Source of the DNA: Flavobacteriales bacterium
GTDB taxonomy: Bacteria; Bacteroidota; Bacteroidia; Flavobacteriales; Flavobacteriaceae
Length of the DNA: 63,277 nt
Assembly: GCA_004214175.1 (NCBI GenBank)
Contig: SGZH01000003.1
Coordinates: forward strand, 1-63,277
Reading direction: 5' to 3'
Below, in pieces: positions 47,918 to 56,332 of the stretch. A program made the position numbers and the translations under genes. Numbering within the stretch: the first letter of the stretch is position 1; the number at the start of each line of letters is the position of its first letter. The notes under the pieces are model-generated. The model was given only the letters and a program-made list of their open reading frames with translations. It was not told where the DNA came from and ran no database searches.

Positions 47918-49189
47918 CTAATCTTGAGAGTTCAATTTGACTTTAACAAGTTCAATTTTTGTTTCAGATACTTCCACAATATTAAAGGTATAATCCTCAA
48001 ATACAATAACTTCACCTTGATCTGGAATGTCTTCTGTGAAACTTACAATTAAACCTCCTAAAGTTTCATAATTTTCGCTCTCCGGCAACTTTAGCTTGTA
48101 GGTTTCATTCAAATAATCCACCTCTAACCTAGTTGAAAGTAAATAATGATTTTTACCTATTATTTTTTCAGTTAGAATCAGTTGATCATGCTCATCCTCA
48201 ATTTCTCCAAATAACTCCTCGATAATATCTTCTACAGTAAGTATTCCAGAAGTTCCTCCATATTCATCTATAACCACAGCAATACTTTTACTTTTTTTTG
48301 TCAAAATATTTAAAACGTCCTTGATTAACATAGTTTCAGGAACGAAGACCACAGGAATTAGTATATTTTTTAAAGTTTTTGGTTTTTTAAAAAGCTCAAA
48401 TGAGTGTACATAACCAGAAATATCATCGATATTTTCATTAAACACTAGAATCTTAGATAAACCTGTTTTTATAAATAACTCACTTAACTCTTTTGGGGAA
48501 GTATCTAACGGAACAGCAATAACCTCTGTTCTTGGAATTAACACCTCTCTTGATTTTACATCAGAAAAATCTAAAGCATTCTGAAAAATTTGAATTTCAC
48601 TATCAACTTCATCTTCTGTCTTTACAGTTTCCATTTGTTCTGAAATATAATTCCCTAATTCAATTTTACTAAAATTTAATTGAACATGATCACCTTCTGT
48701 TTTGAAAAACAACTTTAATAATTGATCAGAAATCCAAATAACAAATTCTGAAACAATTGAAAATAATACATAAAAAATATAACCTGGTAATGCGAAAAAT
48801 TTAACCAAACTATTTGCATAAATTTGAAAAAATACTTTAGGTAAGAATTCTGCAGTTATTAGTATAATTATGGTGGAAATAAGAGTTTGTATTAATAATG
48901 CCAAAAATCCACTAAAAGCTAAAACTTGAAATGTATTGATGTAATTCATCAATAAATCTCCCATAAAAAATCCGTATATAACAAGAGCAATATTATTACC
49001 AATAAGCATTGTTGCTATAAATTTTGAAGGCCTTTTGGTGATTTTTTGTAGAATCAATGAAATGAACCCTTTTTGTTTTTTTTCTATTGCTAGGTGAACT
49101 TTATTTGAAGAAACATAAGCAATTTCCATCCCCGAAAAAAAAGCTGATAAAATCAACATACATAAAATTACTACAACACTATATTCCAT
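47918..49189 (-). CDS. CNNM/CBS domain membrane protein (HlyC/CorC family)
   Basis: A 423-residue protein with a CNNM (DUF21) membrane domain of about four helices (residues 1-150), a CBS pair (about 205-330, with VIDEYGGTSGILTVEDIIEE) and a C-terminal CorC_HlyC domain. Family members move magnesium or cobalt or regulate their efflux. Flavobacterial GldE, a gliding protein, has the same layout; I cannot tell it from the general family here, so I give no symbol. It is in the coaX-lptC run. Confidence 0.9.
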   Translation of the reverse strand: MEYSVVVILCMLILSAFFSGMEIAYVSSNKVHLAIEKKQKGFISLILQKITKRPSKFIATMLIGNNIALVIYGFFMGDLLMNYINTFQVLAFSGFLALLIQTLISTIIILITAEFLPKVFFQIYANSLVKFFALPGYIFYVLFSIVSEFVIWISDQLLKLFFKTEGDHVQLNFSKIELGNYISEQMETVKTEDEVDSEIQIFQNALDFSDVKSREVLIPRTEVIAVPLDTSPKELSELFIKTGLSKILVFNENIDDISGYVHSFELFKKPKTLKNILIPVVFVPETMLIKDVLNILTKKSKSIAVVIDEYGGTSGILTVEDIIEELFGEIEDEHDQLILTEKIIGKNHYLLSTRLEVDYLNETYKLKLPESENYETLGGLIVSFTEDIPDQGEVIVFEDYTFNIVEVSETKIELVKVKLNSQD

Positions 49190-49237
49190 ATAAATAAAAT
49201 CTTTCCTAACAAAAATAATACAATAAAGCAGGCATTT

Positions 49238-49432
49238 CTATTTCTTTTTGTTTTCTATTTTTTTTCTAAAATTTCTTTTAAAGAAAAACATGAAAATAGC
49301 AATAATAGTAAAAAATAAAAATAAATAAGCTCTGTTTTTATCAGTATCCCAAGACGTAACTGAAACGTATACAGATAAGGCTGCCATCATCATATATAAG
49401 TATTCAAATAAAATATATAATTTAGTACCCAT
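49238..49432 (-). CDS. Small two-helix membrane protein
   Basis: A 64-residue protein with two predicted helices (about residues 4-22 and 32-50) and a strongly basic C-terminal tail (FKRNFRKKIENKKK) that should lie in the cytosol. It begins directly after the lptC stop and lies 48 bases before the CNNM/CBS gene, so it looks like a true operon member. I do not recognise a function. Confidence 0.8.
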   Translation of the reverse strand: MGTKLYILFEYLYMMMAALSVYVSVTSWDTDKNRAYLFLFFTIIAIFMFFFKRNFRKKIENKKK

Positions 49433-49993
49433 TTAATTTTTGTTTGTATCTACCAATTGTATTCCTTGATTATTTCTGGATAAAAAAGTGGTAAACTCTT
49501 GATTTGAGTCAAATTGAAGACCATCGTTATAAGATCCATCAGCAAAAATGATTTGATAAGGCTGATTGGTAAAAATCCATTCGTTAGCTTGATCCCAATA
49601 TAGCTGTTTAGCTTTAATAATGGTACTATCTGATGTGGTAATTTTTACATTCCCAATTAAATCTACAATTCCTGTATTTTTAAATTGTACTGCATAATCT
49701 GACGAAACTGTACTTTTATTTTCCATATCCCAAAAATATAAGATTATTCCCTCAGGAAATTCTTGATAAGGAAATTCAAAATTTGAATAATCTTTTAATA
49801 ATGGGGCTAATAAATTAACTGTTACTTTACCTGAATCTGTATACTTTAAATTAATTGTCTTTCCAACTGCAACAGGTTCTTCATCTTTAAGATTCATTTT
49901 TTGTATGTTCTTATAATTTCCTTCACATGAAAAAAGCGCAATGATTGCTATAAGCATCATTACGCTTTTAAACATATGTTTGAATCTAATCAT
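49433..49993 (-). CDS. lptC: LPS export periplasmic protein LptC
   Basis: A 186-residue protein with lipobox-like LFSC (Cys23) after a hydrophobic segment, so probably a lipoprotein in this phylum rather than the membrane-anchored form of E. coli. The LptC-type beta-jellyroll follows, with the conserved pattern TIIKAKQLYWDQANEWIFTN. In the family LptC receives lipopolysaccharide from the LptBFG transporter and passes it to LptA. It lies 18 bases after the TPR gene and adjoins the small membrane protein gene. Confidence 0.9.
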   Translation of the reverse strand: MIRFKHMFKSVMMLIAIIALFSCEGNYKNIQKMNLKDEEPVAVGKTINLKYTDSGKVTVNLLAPLLKDYSNFEFPYQEFPEGIILYFWDMENKSTVSSDYAVQFKNTGIVDLIGNVKITTSDSTIIKAKQLYWDQANEWIFTNQPYQIIFADGSYNDGLQFDSNQEFTTFLSRNNQGIQLVDTNKN

Positions 49994-50011
49994 ATTTTAT
50001 TTACTTACCTC

Positions 50012-51385
50012 TTATAAACTGGGTACTTTTACACTACCACCAATCCAGCAATTAAAACTGATTGTTTTACCTGCCATATCATCTGAAAAAATATCACTTT
50101 TACTTGGAGCTCTTTGTCTATAACTGCTTGCTGCTCTTCTCGCCTCTGATGCTATGGATACGTCAACCAATCCAGCTTTGTCAGCCATATTTGCCGCTAG
50201 CCAGTTAACTGCTCTTTTTTCAAAAACAGAGGCACCACAGTCATTTGAGCTTTTTGAATACATTTGTGCTATTCTTAAATAACACCTCCCCTGAGAAGGG
50301 TTGTATTTTAATGATTTATTATAGTAGGACCTTGCTGATCGATAACTACCTTGCTTCCTTTTTAATTCAGCTATTCTGAAATATATTTTAGCTTTCTTAA
50401 AATTATCTTCTTGCATAAAAGCTGACTCTTCCAAATACTCTATGGATTTTGAAATATTTCCTTTATTCCTTTCTAATTGACTTAAGTATAATTTGGATTC
50501 AGCAGTCGGCTCTAAGTTATCTAATTGCTTTACTAATTCTAAAAATAAGGGTTCTTCCGTACACTCTTTGGCAGAAAGCCTACTTGCTGCTTTTTTCACC
50601 CATTTAATATCACTTTTTTTCTCTTCAAAGTCTTTGTTGTAGAGAGGAACTAAATTTTCACAGTCAGCTAACTTCCCTAATTTTCCTTCCAAGCTACCTT
50701 TAACTTTACTGTATGCATTTAGATTGGTACCGTACGATTTTAATCTTTTTGCATCCTTTGTTGAAAGTTTTTCACCTGCATCTTTTCTATTGTAGAGTTC
50801 TGTTGCCTTAGTGGCTAAATCAATCCTTTCATTCGCAACTTTCATGTATACGATTTCATACAAATCAAAAATATCTTCAATTGGTTTTTCTCCATTTTCG
50901 TATAAACTTACTGCTAATGAGAAATACGTGTATAAACTTTTAGGACTTGTAAATGTTGCCGCATCTTCTTTATAAGCGTTGTCAAAGGCTAAAAATTGTT
51001 GCATTTTAGTTCCAACAGAATTATCATATTTTACTTGAGCAATACTCGCAAGTGTTTTCCCTTTTTTTGTTTTAGTTGGAAAATAAGCCATTCTGTCTTC
51101 ATAGCTTTTAATCAAATCTGTTACCTTAGAATTATCGCCTTGTTTAACAAAATATGAAAACATTTTAGCTCCATACTGATAGGTAGCTATACTAAATTTT
51201 GGACATTTAGTAATCACATTTTCATAGTAAGGTAGTGCTCCAACATAATTTTTTGCCTTAGCAGGTTCCACAAATAATGATAATGTTTCATAACAATCAT
51301 TAGGTGCTTGTGCAAGCATTTTACTTCCTATGCTTACAAATAAAATCGCTGTAAGTAACGTAATTTTCATTTTCATCATTTCCAA
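50012..51385 (-). CDS. Exported tetratricopeptide repeat protein
   Basis: A 457-residue protein with a signal peptide (about 1-25, ending in MLAQ) and TPR-like helices, best seen at residues 310-370 (SKSIEYLEESAFMQEDNF, then KAKIYFRIAELKRKQGSYRS, then ARSYYNKSLKYNPSQGRC). The C-terminus has SFNCWIGGSVKVPSL with a conserved-looking Cys. The start may be the third Met (MKMKITLL). TPR domains bind proteins; this one would act in the periplasm, next to a beta-barrel gene and lptC. Function unknown. Confidence 0.85.
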   Translation of the reverse strand: MEMMKMKITLLTAILFVSIGSKMLAQAPNDCYETLSLFVEPAKAKNYVGALPYYENVITKCPKFSIATYQYGAKMFSYFVKQGDNSKVTDLIKSYEDRMAYFPTKTKKGKTLASIAQVKYDNSVGTKMQQFLAFDNAYKEDAATFTSPKSLYTYFSLAVSLYENGEKPIEDIFDLYEIVYMKVANERIDLATKATELYNRKDAGEKLSTKDAKRLKSYGTNLNAYSKVKGSLEGKLGKLADCENLVPLYNKDFEEKKSDIKWVKKAASRLSAKECTEEPLFLELVKQLDNLEPTAESKLYLSQLERNKGNISKSIEYLEESAFMQEDNFKKAKIYFRIAELKRKQGSYRSARSYYNKSLKYNPSQGRCYLRIAQMYSKSSNDCGASVFEKRAVNWLAANMADKAGLVDVSIASEARRAASSYRQRAPSKSDIFSDDMAGKTISFNCWIGGSVKVPSL

Positions 51386-51391
51386 ATTTAA

Positions 51392-52633
51392 TTAATCAAT
51401 ATATCTTTTTTCAAACCACCTATCATTAAGTGATAGGCTTATGAAAGTGTTAAAAAAGTTTTCTTTTACTAGGCCTTGAGAGGTAGTTCCTTTTGAACCT
51501 AACTCAAAACCTATATTTACATTAGAGAATAACCTTCCTACAGGAAGTCCTACACCAAAAGATATGCCATACTCATTTATATTTTCTCCTCGTAGATTTA
51601 TTCCTGTCTCCTCATAACGAACTCCAAGTCTGTAGACTGCTCTATGCCAATAACTTGTGAGCGAATTATATCTAGGTATAAAAAAACCACCTATTCGGTA
51701 TTTATTTGAATCTACAAATTCCGCCGTACCAAAATTTAGCATTGGATCATTATAGTTACTTGTCTTTGTATTGGTATACTGTCCGGAAATAAACCATTTT
51801 TTAGGGCTTCCCAGTCCTGCACCAATTGTAATTTGTGACGGAAAGGTAACCTCAACATCCTCAAGTATTTGTTCCCTATCATCAACAGGAACAACTGCAC
51901 CCGTGGGAGAAATTAATACACTTGTGATATTTCTAATTCCCTGAACTTTAAATTTGGTAGCAGGCGAATAGGTTGCCGTAGTTGTTAATTGTAAATCTTC
52001 AGAAACTAGTGTTTTGTATTCTGCACCAAAATTAAAATTAAACCCTAGTAAATCAGATTTTAAATTTTCCCTTATTCCTAACAAGAGATCATCTTCAGAA
52101 ACAATAGTAGTTCTTTCTACATTTCCAAAATTGTAATTAGCGTCAATTCCTAGATTAAAATTTGGGGTTACTTGATAAGCTAGTACAAAAAAAACTTTAT
52201 TCATCCCACCAGTACCTTTATATTGTGTGAAAGAAGAATCACCATCTGATTCTAATTTATAACCAACCGAAGTGAAGGGAAGGATTCCAAAACTAGCTCC
52301 AAACTTCCCCATAGGTATTCCCAATGCTAGGTAATCTAGAGTAGTTGCAGAGGCATATTGCGAATCTATTTCTGTTTGTTGATTGACATACTTATAACTA
52401 CCACCAGAAGTAAAACTCACTAATTTCAAGTTGGCAACAGAAGCTGGATTTTGAATATTTAAATGAATGCTATCTGAAAACACATTAATTCCTCCCATGG
52501 ATCTATTTTCAGCAGTACCTTTAAACTTTATTTCACCTATTCCAAAAAATGAATAAGGAGATGTAGTTCCATTTTGGGCAGTTGCAATACCAGTAATAAT
52601 TAGCATTGCTGCAAAAATTATTTGCTTTAACAT
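51392..52633 (-). CDS. Outer-membrane beta-barrel protein (FadL/PorV-like)
   Basis: A 413-residue protein with a signal peptide (about 1-19, TATAQ). The mature N-terminus TTSPYSFFGIGEI, followed by RSMGGINVF and NIQNPASVANL, is the pattern of FadL- and PorV-like barrels, where a short N-terminal plug enters the barrel. Alternating hydrophobic strands fill the rest. The last residues (LNDRWFEKRYID) do not end in the usual aromatic strand end. No substrate can be named. It overlaps coaX by 7 bases, a conserved pairing in flavobacteria as far as I recall. Confidence 0.85.
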   Translation of the reverse strand: MLKQIIFAAMLIITGIATAQNGTTSPYSFFGIGEIKFKGTAENRSMGGINVFSDSIHLNIQNPASVANLKLVSFTSGGSYKYVNQQTEIDSQYASATTLDYLALGIPMGKFGASFGILPFTSVGYKLESDGDSSFTQYKGTGGMNKVFFVLAYQVTPNFNLGIDANYNFGNVERTTIVSEDDLLLGIRENLKSDLLGFNFNFGAEYKTLVSEDLQLTTTATYSPATKFKVQGIRNITSVLISPTGAVVPVDDREQILEDVEVTFPSQITIGAGLGSPKKWFISGQYTNTKTSNYNDPMLNFGTAEFVDSNKYRIGGFFIPRYNSLTSYWHRAVYRLGVRYEETGINLRGENINEYGISFGVGLPVGRLFSNVNIGFELGSKGTTSQGLVKENFFNTFISLSLNDRWFEKRYID

Positions 52634-53361
52634 TGATTCTTGTTGTTTTGTACTAAGTAGTTTAAACCTTCTAATAAAAAATTAGAATGCGCAAAGATGT
52701 CATTTTTTAAACTTTCTACCAAGTATTGAGCACCTCCTCCTGTTAAAATAACTGTTAATTCTTGATATTTTTCTCTGTAGGCGTCAATAAATGCATCTAT
52801 TTCGAATATAACACCCTGAATTACACCTACATGTATTGAAGATGCTGTGGTAACTCCCAAATGGTTTAAAGTTTTTTGAGGCTTTAATAAAGGAAGTTTA
52901 TTTGTGTAATCATTTAAAGAACGATATCTAAATTCAATTCCTGGGGTAATAGAACCCCCTAGATATTCATTCTTTGAATTTTTAAAATCAAAAGTAATGC
53001 AACTTCCTACATCAATTATTAAAACATTTTTGGATGGATACTTAATTGCAGCTGCACTCACAAGGGCAATACGATCGCTTCCTAAAGTCAAGGGAGTTTT
53101 GTACTTGTTTATAAAAGGAAGATGGGTTTTATGAGATAAAATAATGGCAGGGTATTTATCTTTTATTTTTGAAATAGCCTCTTCTGAAAAAAAACCTACC
53201 GAGGAAATGATTACATTTATTATATTTTTATATTCCATTGAAATACGTTCAAAATCCTCAAAGAATTTTTCTTTAGAAGTATTGATTTTTATGATCAGCA
53301 GGTTATTTTTAAAAACCGCTAATTTAACAAAGGTGTTTCCAACATCAATAATTAAATTCAT
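52627..53361 (-). CDS. coaX: Type III pantothenate kinase CoaX
   Basis: A 244-residue enzyme for the first step of coenzyme A synthesis, phosphorylating pantothenate. The ASKHA-fold motifs are present: DVGNTFVKLAVF at about residues 6-17 (phosphate 1), GSDRIALVSAA near 98, DVGSCITFDF near 116 (phosphate 2) and VILTGGGAQYLVESL near 208. It heads the minus-strand run that includes the barrel, TPR and lptC genes. Confidence 0.95.
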   Translation of the reverse strand: MNLIIDVGNTFVKLAVFKNNLLIIKINTSKEKFFEDFERISMEYKNIINVIISSVGFFSEEAISKIKDKYPAIILSHKTHLPFINKYKTPLTLGSDRIALVSAAAIKYPSKNVLIIDVGSCITFDFKNSKNEYLGGSITPGIEFRYRSLNDYTNKLPLLKPQKTLNHLGVTTASSIHVGVIQGVIFEIDAFIDAYREKYQELTVILTGGGAQYLVESLKNDIFAHSNFLLEGLNYLVQNNKNQC

Positions 53362-53458
53362 TAGAATGGTAATGAGCTGTAAAAATACAATATGAATTTT
53401 ACTATCCTATTATCTGAATCTTAAAAGCTTAAAAAAATAGGTGTTTTTTTTGATTTTT

Positions 53459-53490
53459 ATTTTGTTCAAAACAAAATAGAGTTATATTTG
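53459..53490 (+). promoter_or_regulatory. Promoter of the tRNA-Phe gene, overlapped by an inverted repeat
   Basis: TTG (53462-53464), 18 bases, then TATATTTG (53483-53490) is a full match to the Bacteroidetes promoter. The tRNA begins 17 bases after the -7 box. The -33 element lies inside a perfect eight-base inverted repeat ATTTTGTT-CAA-AACAAAAT (53459-53477), which could be an operator or a chance product of AT-rich sequence. Confidence 0.8.
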
Positions 53491-53506
53491 CCCTCGCTTA
53501 ATAGCT

Positions 53507-53579
<73 letters not shown>

Positions 53580-53582
53580 CGT

Positions 53583-53612
53583 AAAAATCCCTTAGTTTAC
53601 TGAGGGATTTTT
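53583..53612 (+). terminator. Terminator after tRNA-Phe
   Basis: Hairpin ATCCCTTAG / CTGAGGGAT with a TTTA loop and one G-U pair, followed by a T run. It also has A residues in front and may serve the converging pseudouridine synthase gene. Confidence 0.85.
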
Positions 53613-53643
53613 TATTTCTACAAATAAAATTTAAAGGTATAAT

Positions 53644-54225
53644 TTAATAAAAGTTAGCTACTTTTTCCGCCTCTCCTTTCGAGAGTTTTAATGTGATATC
53701 ACCTATCCGAACCCTTATTAAACGGAGGGTTGGAAAACCTACAGCCGATGTCATTTTTCGTACTTGCCGGTACTTACCTTCCCTTAGAGTTATAGAGATC
53801 CAACTTTTAGGGCCGTGGCGCTCATCTCTGGGCTTTCTGTTTTCTATAGGTAAATCTGCAGGTATTTCTATACGGCTTGCCTCACAAGGCATGGTTTTAT
53901 AGATCGTTCCTTCAAGGCTAATTTCAATACCTTCTTTTAATTGTTGGATGGCTTGTTCTGTAATATTTCCATCTACTTGTACATAATATTCTTTTTCGTA
54001 CTTATGACTAAGCATGTCATAGCTCACCTTACCGTCGGTGGTAAGGAGCAATAACCCTTCGGATTTTTTATCTAAGCGACCAATAGCCATAGTTCCCGAG
54101 GGAAAATCATACAATTCGCCCAGTAATTTGTTTCGTTTTTTTTGTTTCCCATTAACTATAAACTGACTCAGATAACCGTAAGGTTTGTGCAGGGTAAAAT
54201 GCTGATGCTTTGTTATTTTGTACAA
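53644..54225 (-). CDS. Pseudouridine synthase, RsuA/RluE type
   Basis: A 193-residue enzyme that isomerises uridine in rRNA. The catalytic Asp is in GRLDKKSEGLLLLT at about residue 52, and LREGKYRQVRKMTSAVGFPTLRLIRVRIG is the family's second conserved region. There is no N-terminal S4 domain, as in RluE (which modifies 23S rRNA U2457), so RluE is the nearest match. The start HFTLHKPYGYLSQF fits. Confidence 0.92.
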   Translation of the reverse strand: MYKITKHQHFTLHKPYGYLSQFIVNGKQKKRNKLLGELYDFPSGTMAIGRLDKKSEGLLLLTTDGKVSYDMLSHKYEKEYYVQVDGNITEQAIQQLKEGIEISLEGTIYKTMPCEASRIEIPADLPIENRKPRDERHGPKSWISITLREGKYRQVRKMTSAVGFPTLRLIRVRIGDITLKLSKGEAEKVANFY

Positions 54226-54378
54226 ATTAATTGATTATTTAGTGGTAGTTGGTTTGATAGAACTCAAATTTAGTCAATTTTAACCAATGTAAATTCTTGT
54301 TAAATTGTTAACCATTGTTCCATATAAAATAGAATCTTGGTTATATTTACATAAATTGAATCAAACTAAAAACATAAC

Positions 54379-54717
54379 ATGGCAGATAAATCGTATTACG
54401 ATCCAAAAGATCTTAGAAAATTTGGAAAAATCACCGAATGGAGTGAAGAACTAGGTACAAAATTTTTTGATTATTACGGAAAAGTTTTTGAGGAAGGTGC
54501 CCTAAGTGCACGTGAAAAATCGTTAATCGCACTAGCCGTTTCGCATGTTGTTAAATGTCCTTATTGCATTGATGCCTATACCAAAGATGGATTACAAAGA
54601 GGGATTACAAAAGAAGAAATGATGGAGGCTATTCATGCAGGTGCGGCTATCGAAAGTGGAGCAACATTGGTACACGGCGTACAAATGATGAATAAATATA
54701 ATAAATTAAGTATGTAA
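54379..54717 (+). CDS. Carboxymuconolactone decarboxylase-family protein, arsenosugar cluster type
   Basis: A 112-residue all-helical protein of the CMD/AhpD family. The redox site is CPYC (Cys60, Cys63), with His56 four residues before it, the AhpD-type arrangement that can act on peroxides or disulfides. Proteins of this type beside arsS and arsM are named arsenosugar biosynthesis-associated peroxidase-like. It may reduce arsenic-thiol intermediates or regenerate thiols, but this is inference. It is the first gene of the eight-gene run; TATATTTA at 54342-54349 is a near-match -7 box. Confidence 0.88.
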   Translation: MADKSYYDPKDLRKFGKITEWSEELGTKFFDYYGKVFEEGALSAREKSLIALAVSHVVKCPYCIDAYTKDGLQRGITKEEMMEAIHAGAAIESGATLVHGVQMMNKYNKLSM

Positions 54718-54760
54718 GTTGGGTTGAATAAATTCGTCCAACGAAAGCATAGTAAAGAGT

Positions 54761-55816
54761 ATGCAAACAAAATCTTTAAAAAAACAGAAAAAAGAATTAG
54801 CTAATGCTAAAAGACAGTTAGAAATTTTATCTAACGGTATTTTTAACAATAACGAACTCCCAACCTTTGCCTCGAAAATTAAAGCTGTAGGTCAATTTCC
54901 GTTACGCCCTAAAAAATTAGAAATTCTCCAAATTAATTTAGGCTATATGTGCAATCAAGTTTGTGAGCATTGCCATGTAGATGCGGGACCAGATCGTAAA
55001 GAAATTATGACAAAAGAGACGCTGCAACAATGTTTGGAGGTTATTAAAAATACACGGGCTACCACACTGGACCTCACCGGTGGTGCTCCCGAGATGAACC
55101 CTCATTTTAGATGGTTTATAAAAGAAGCGTCAAAACTAGGGATTAAAGACTTCATCGTACGTAGCAACCTAACCATTATTAGAGCTAATAAAAAATATTA
55201 CGATTTACCTGATTTTTTTAAAAAATACCACATTCACGTGGTCAGTTCAATGCCTCATTGGACTCGTGGAAAAACAGATCAGCAGCGTGGTAAAGGTGTT
55301 TTTGATAAATCGATTAAAGCTTTACAAGAATTAAATTTAGTGGGTTATGGAATGCCAGGAAGTCCACTCAAATTAGATTTAGTTTACAACCCCAGTGGTG
55401 CTTTTTTACCCGGAAACCAAGACAGCATGGAAAAAGAATTTAAAAATGCTTTAATGGAAGATTTTGGAATTCAGTTTCATCAACTATTTGCAATTACCAA
55501 CCTGCCCATTGCTAGGTTTTTGGATTATTTAATTGCATCTGATAATTACGAAGATTATATGTACAGTCTGGTAGAAGCATTTAATGCCTCGACTCTAGAA
55601 AACGTAATGTGTACGAACACCCTATCGGTAAGTTGGGATGGCTATTTATACGATTGTGATTTTAACCAAATGTTAAAATTAAAAGTGGCCAGTAAGCTAA
55701 AGCATATTTCTGATTACAATGAAGAAGTTTTACAAAACCGAAATATAATTGTTTCACAACACTGTTACGGCTGTACGGCTGGAGCAGGAAGCAGCTGCCA
55801 AGGTACTGTTGCTTAA
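54761..55816 (+). CDS. arsS: Arsenosugar biosynthesis radical SAM protein ArsS
   Basis: A 351-residue radical SAM enzyme. The cluster-binding motif CNQVCEHC (Cys64, Cys68, Cys71) is followed by HVDAGPDR. In the known family ArsS joins a 5'-deoxyadenosyl group to dimethylarsenic, giving the precursor of oxo-arsenosugars. The C-terminus HCYGCTAGAGSSCQGTVA holds Cys335, Cys338 and Cys346. In some homologues a selenocysteine is found in this region; here it is Cys and there is no in-frame TGA. It lies 43 bases after the CMD gene and 15 before the rhodanese gene. Confidence 0.94.
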   Translation: MQTKSLKKQKKELANAKRQLEILSNGIFNNNELPTFASKIKAVGQFPLRPKKLEILQINLGYMCNQVCEHCHVDAGPDRKEIMTKETLQQCLEVIKNTRATTLDLTGGAPEMNPHFRWFIKEASKLGIKDFIVRSNLTIIRANKKYYDLPDFFKKYHIHVVSSMPHWTRGKTDQQRGKGVFDKSIKALQELNLVGYGMPGSPLKLDLVYNPSGAFLPGNQDSMEKEFKNALMEDFGIQFHQLFAITNLPIARFLDYLIASDNYEDYMYSLVEAFNASTLENVMCTNTLSVSWDGYLYDCDFNQMLKLKVASKLKHISDYNEEVLQNRNIIVSQHCYGCTAGAGSSCQGTVA

Positions 55817-55831
55817 TCTCAGCCTATTTAA

Positions 55832-56329
55832 ATGAAAAGAATCCTTTTAATAAGCCTCTTAATTTTATGGAAAGTCTCTTTGTATGGGCAAGAAACCCTC
55901 GAGGAGGTTTTAAATAAATACAACCATAAAAAGGTGCCATACATCGCTGTCGCAGAGCTTCAAAACTTACAGCAAAAAAATAATATAGTAATTTTAGATA
56001 GTAGAGATCTTGTTGAATTTAAAGTGAGTCATATTGAGGGAGCAATATTGGTGGGTTATGATCATTTTAAGCTAAGCTCCCTACCAGATAGCATAGATAA
56101 AAATAGTCCTATTGTTGTTTATTGCACGCTAGGAGTTCGCTCTGAAGTGATTGCCAACCAATTAATTGAAAATGGCTATACCGATGTTAAAAATTTATAT
56201 GGCGGCATTTGCGAATGGAAAAATAAAGACTATGTAGTGATCGATTCCATACAAAGAATGACCGAAAATATACATGTATATTCTAAAAAATGGGAAAAAT
56301 GGTTAACCAAAGGAAATCCTATTTTTTAA
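55832..56329 (+). CDS. Exported rhodanese-like protein
   Basis: A 165-residue protein with a signal peptide (about 1-19, ending in LYGQ) and one rhodanese domain. The active-site loop is CTLGVRS with Cys98, complete. DSRDLVEFKVSHIEGA is the family N-terminal motif. Rhodaneses carry persulfide sulfur, and the CDC25-related arsenate reductase Acr2p belongs to the same fold, but the loop here is the six-residue rhodanese type. Being in the arsenosugar run and exported, it may handle sulfur or arsenic in the periplasm. The link is inferred from position only. Confidence 0.88.
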   Translation: MKRILLISLLILWKVSLYGQETLEEVLNKYNHKKVPYIAVAELQNLQQKNNIVILDSRDLVEFKVSHIEGAILVGYDHFKLSSLPDSIDKNSPIVVYCTLGVRSEVIANQLIENGYTDVKNLYGGICEWKNKDYVVIDSIQRMTENIHVYSKKWEKWLTKGNPIF

Positions 56330-56332
56330 CCT

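Noticed and set aside
47918-49189. Firm naming of the CNNM/CBS gene as gldE
   Set aside because: The domain layout fits, but it is shared by the whole HlyC/CorC family, and the usual gldE neighbours are not present here.
55814-55831. Read-through or selenocysteine extension of arsS
   Set aside because: The gene ends with TAA, not TGA, and a signal-peptide start for the rhodanese follows within 20 bases.
55832-56329. Arsenate reductase (Acr2/CDC25-type) assignment for the rhodanese
   Set aside because: The active-site loop is the six-residue rhodanese form with Cys98; CDC25-type loops are longer by one residue, and the protein is exported.
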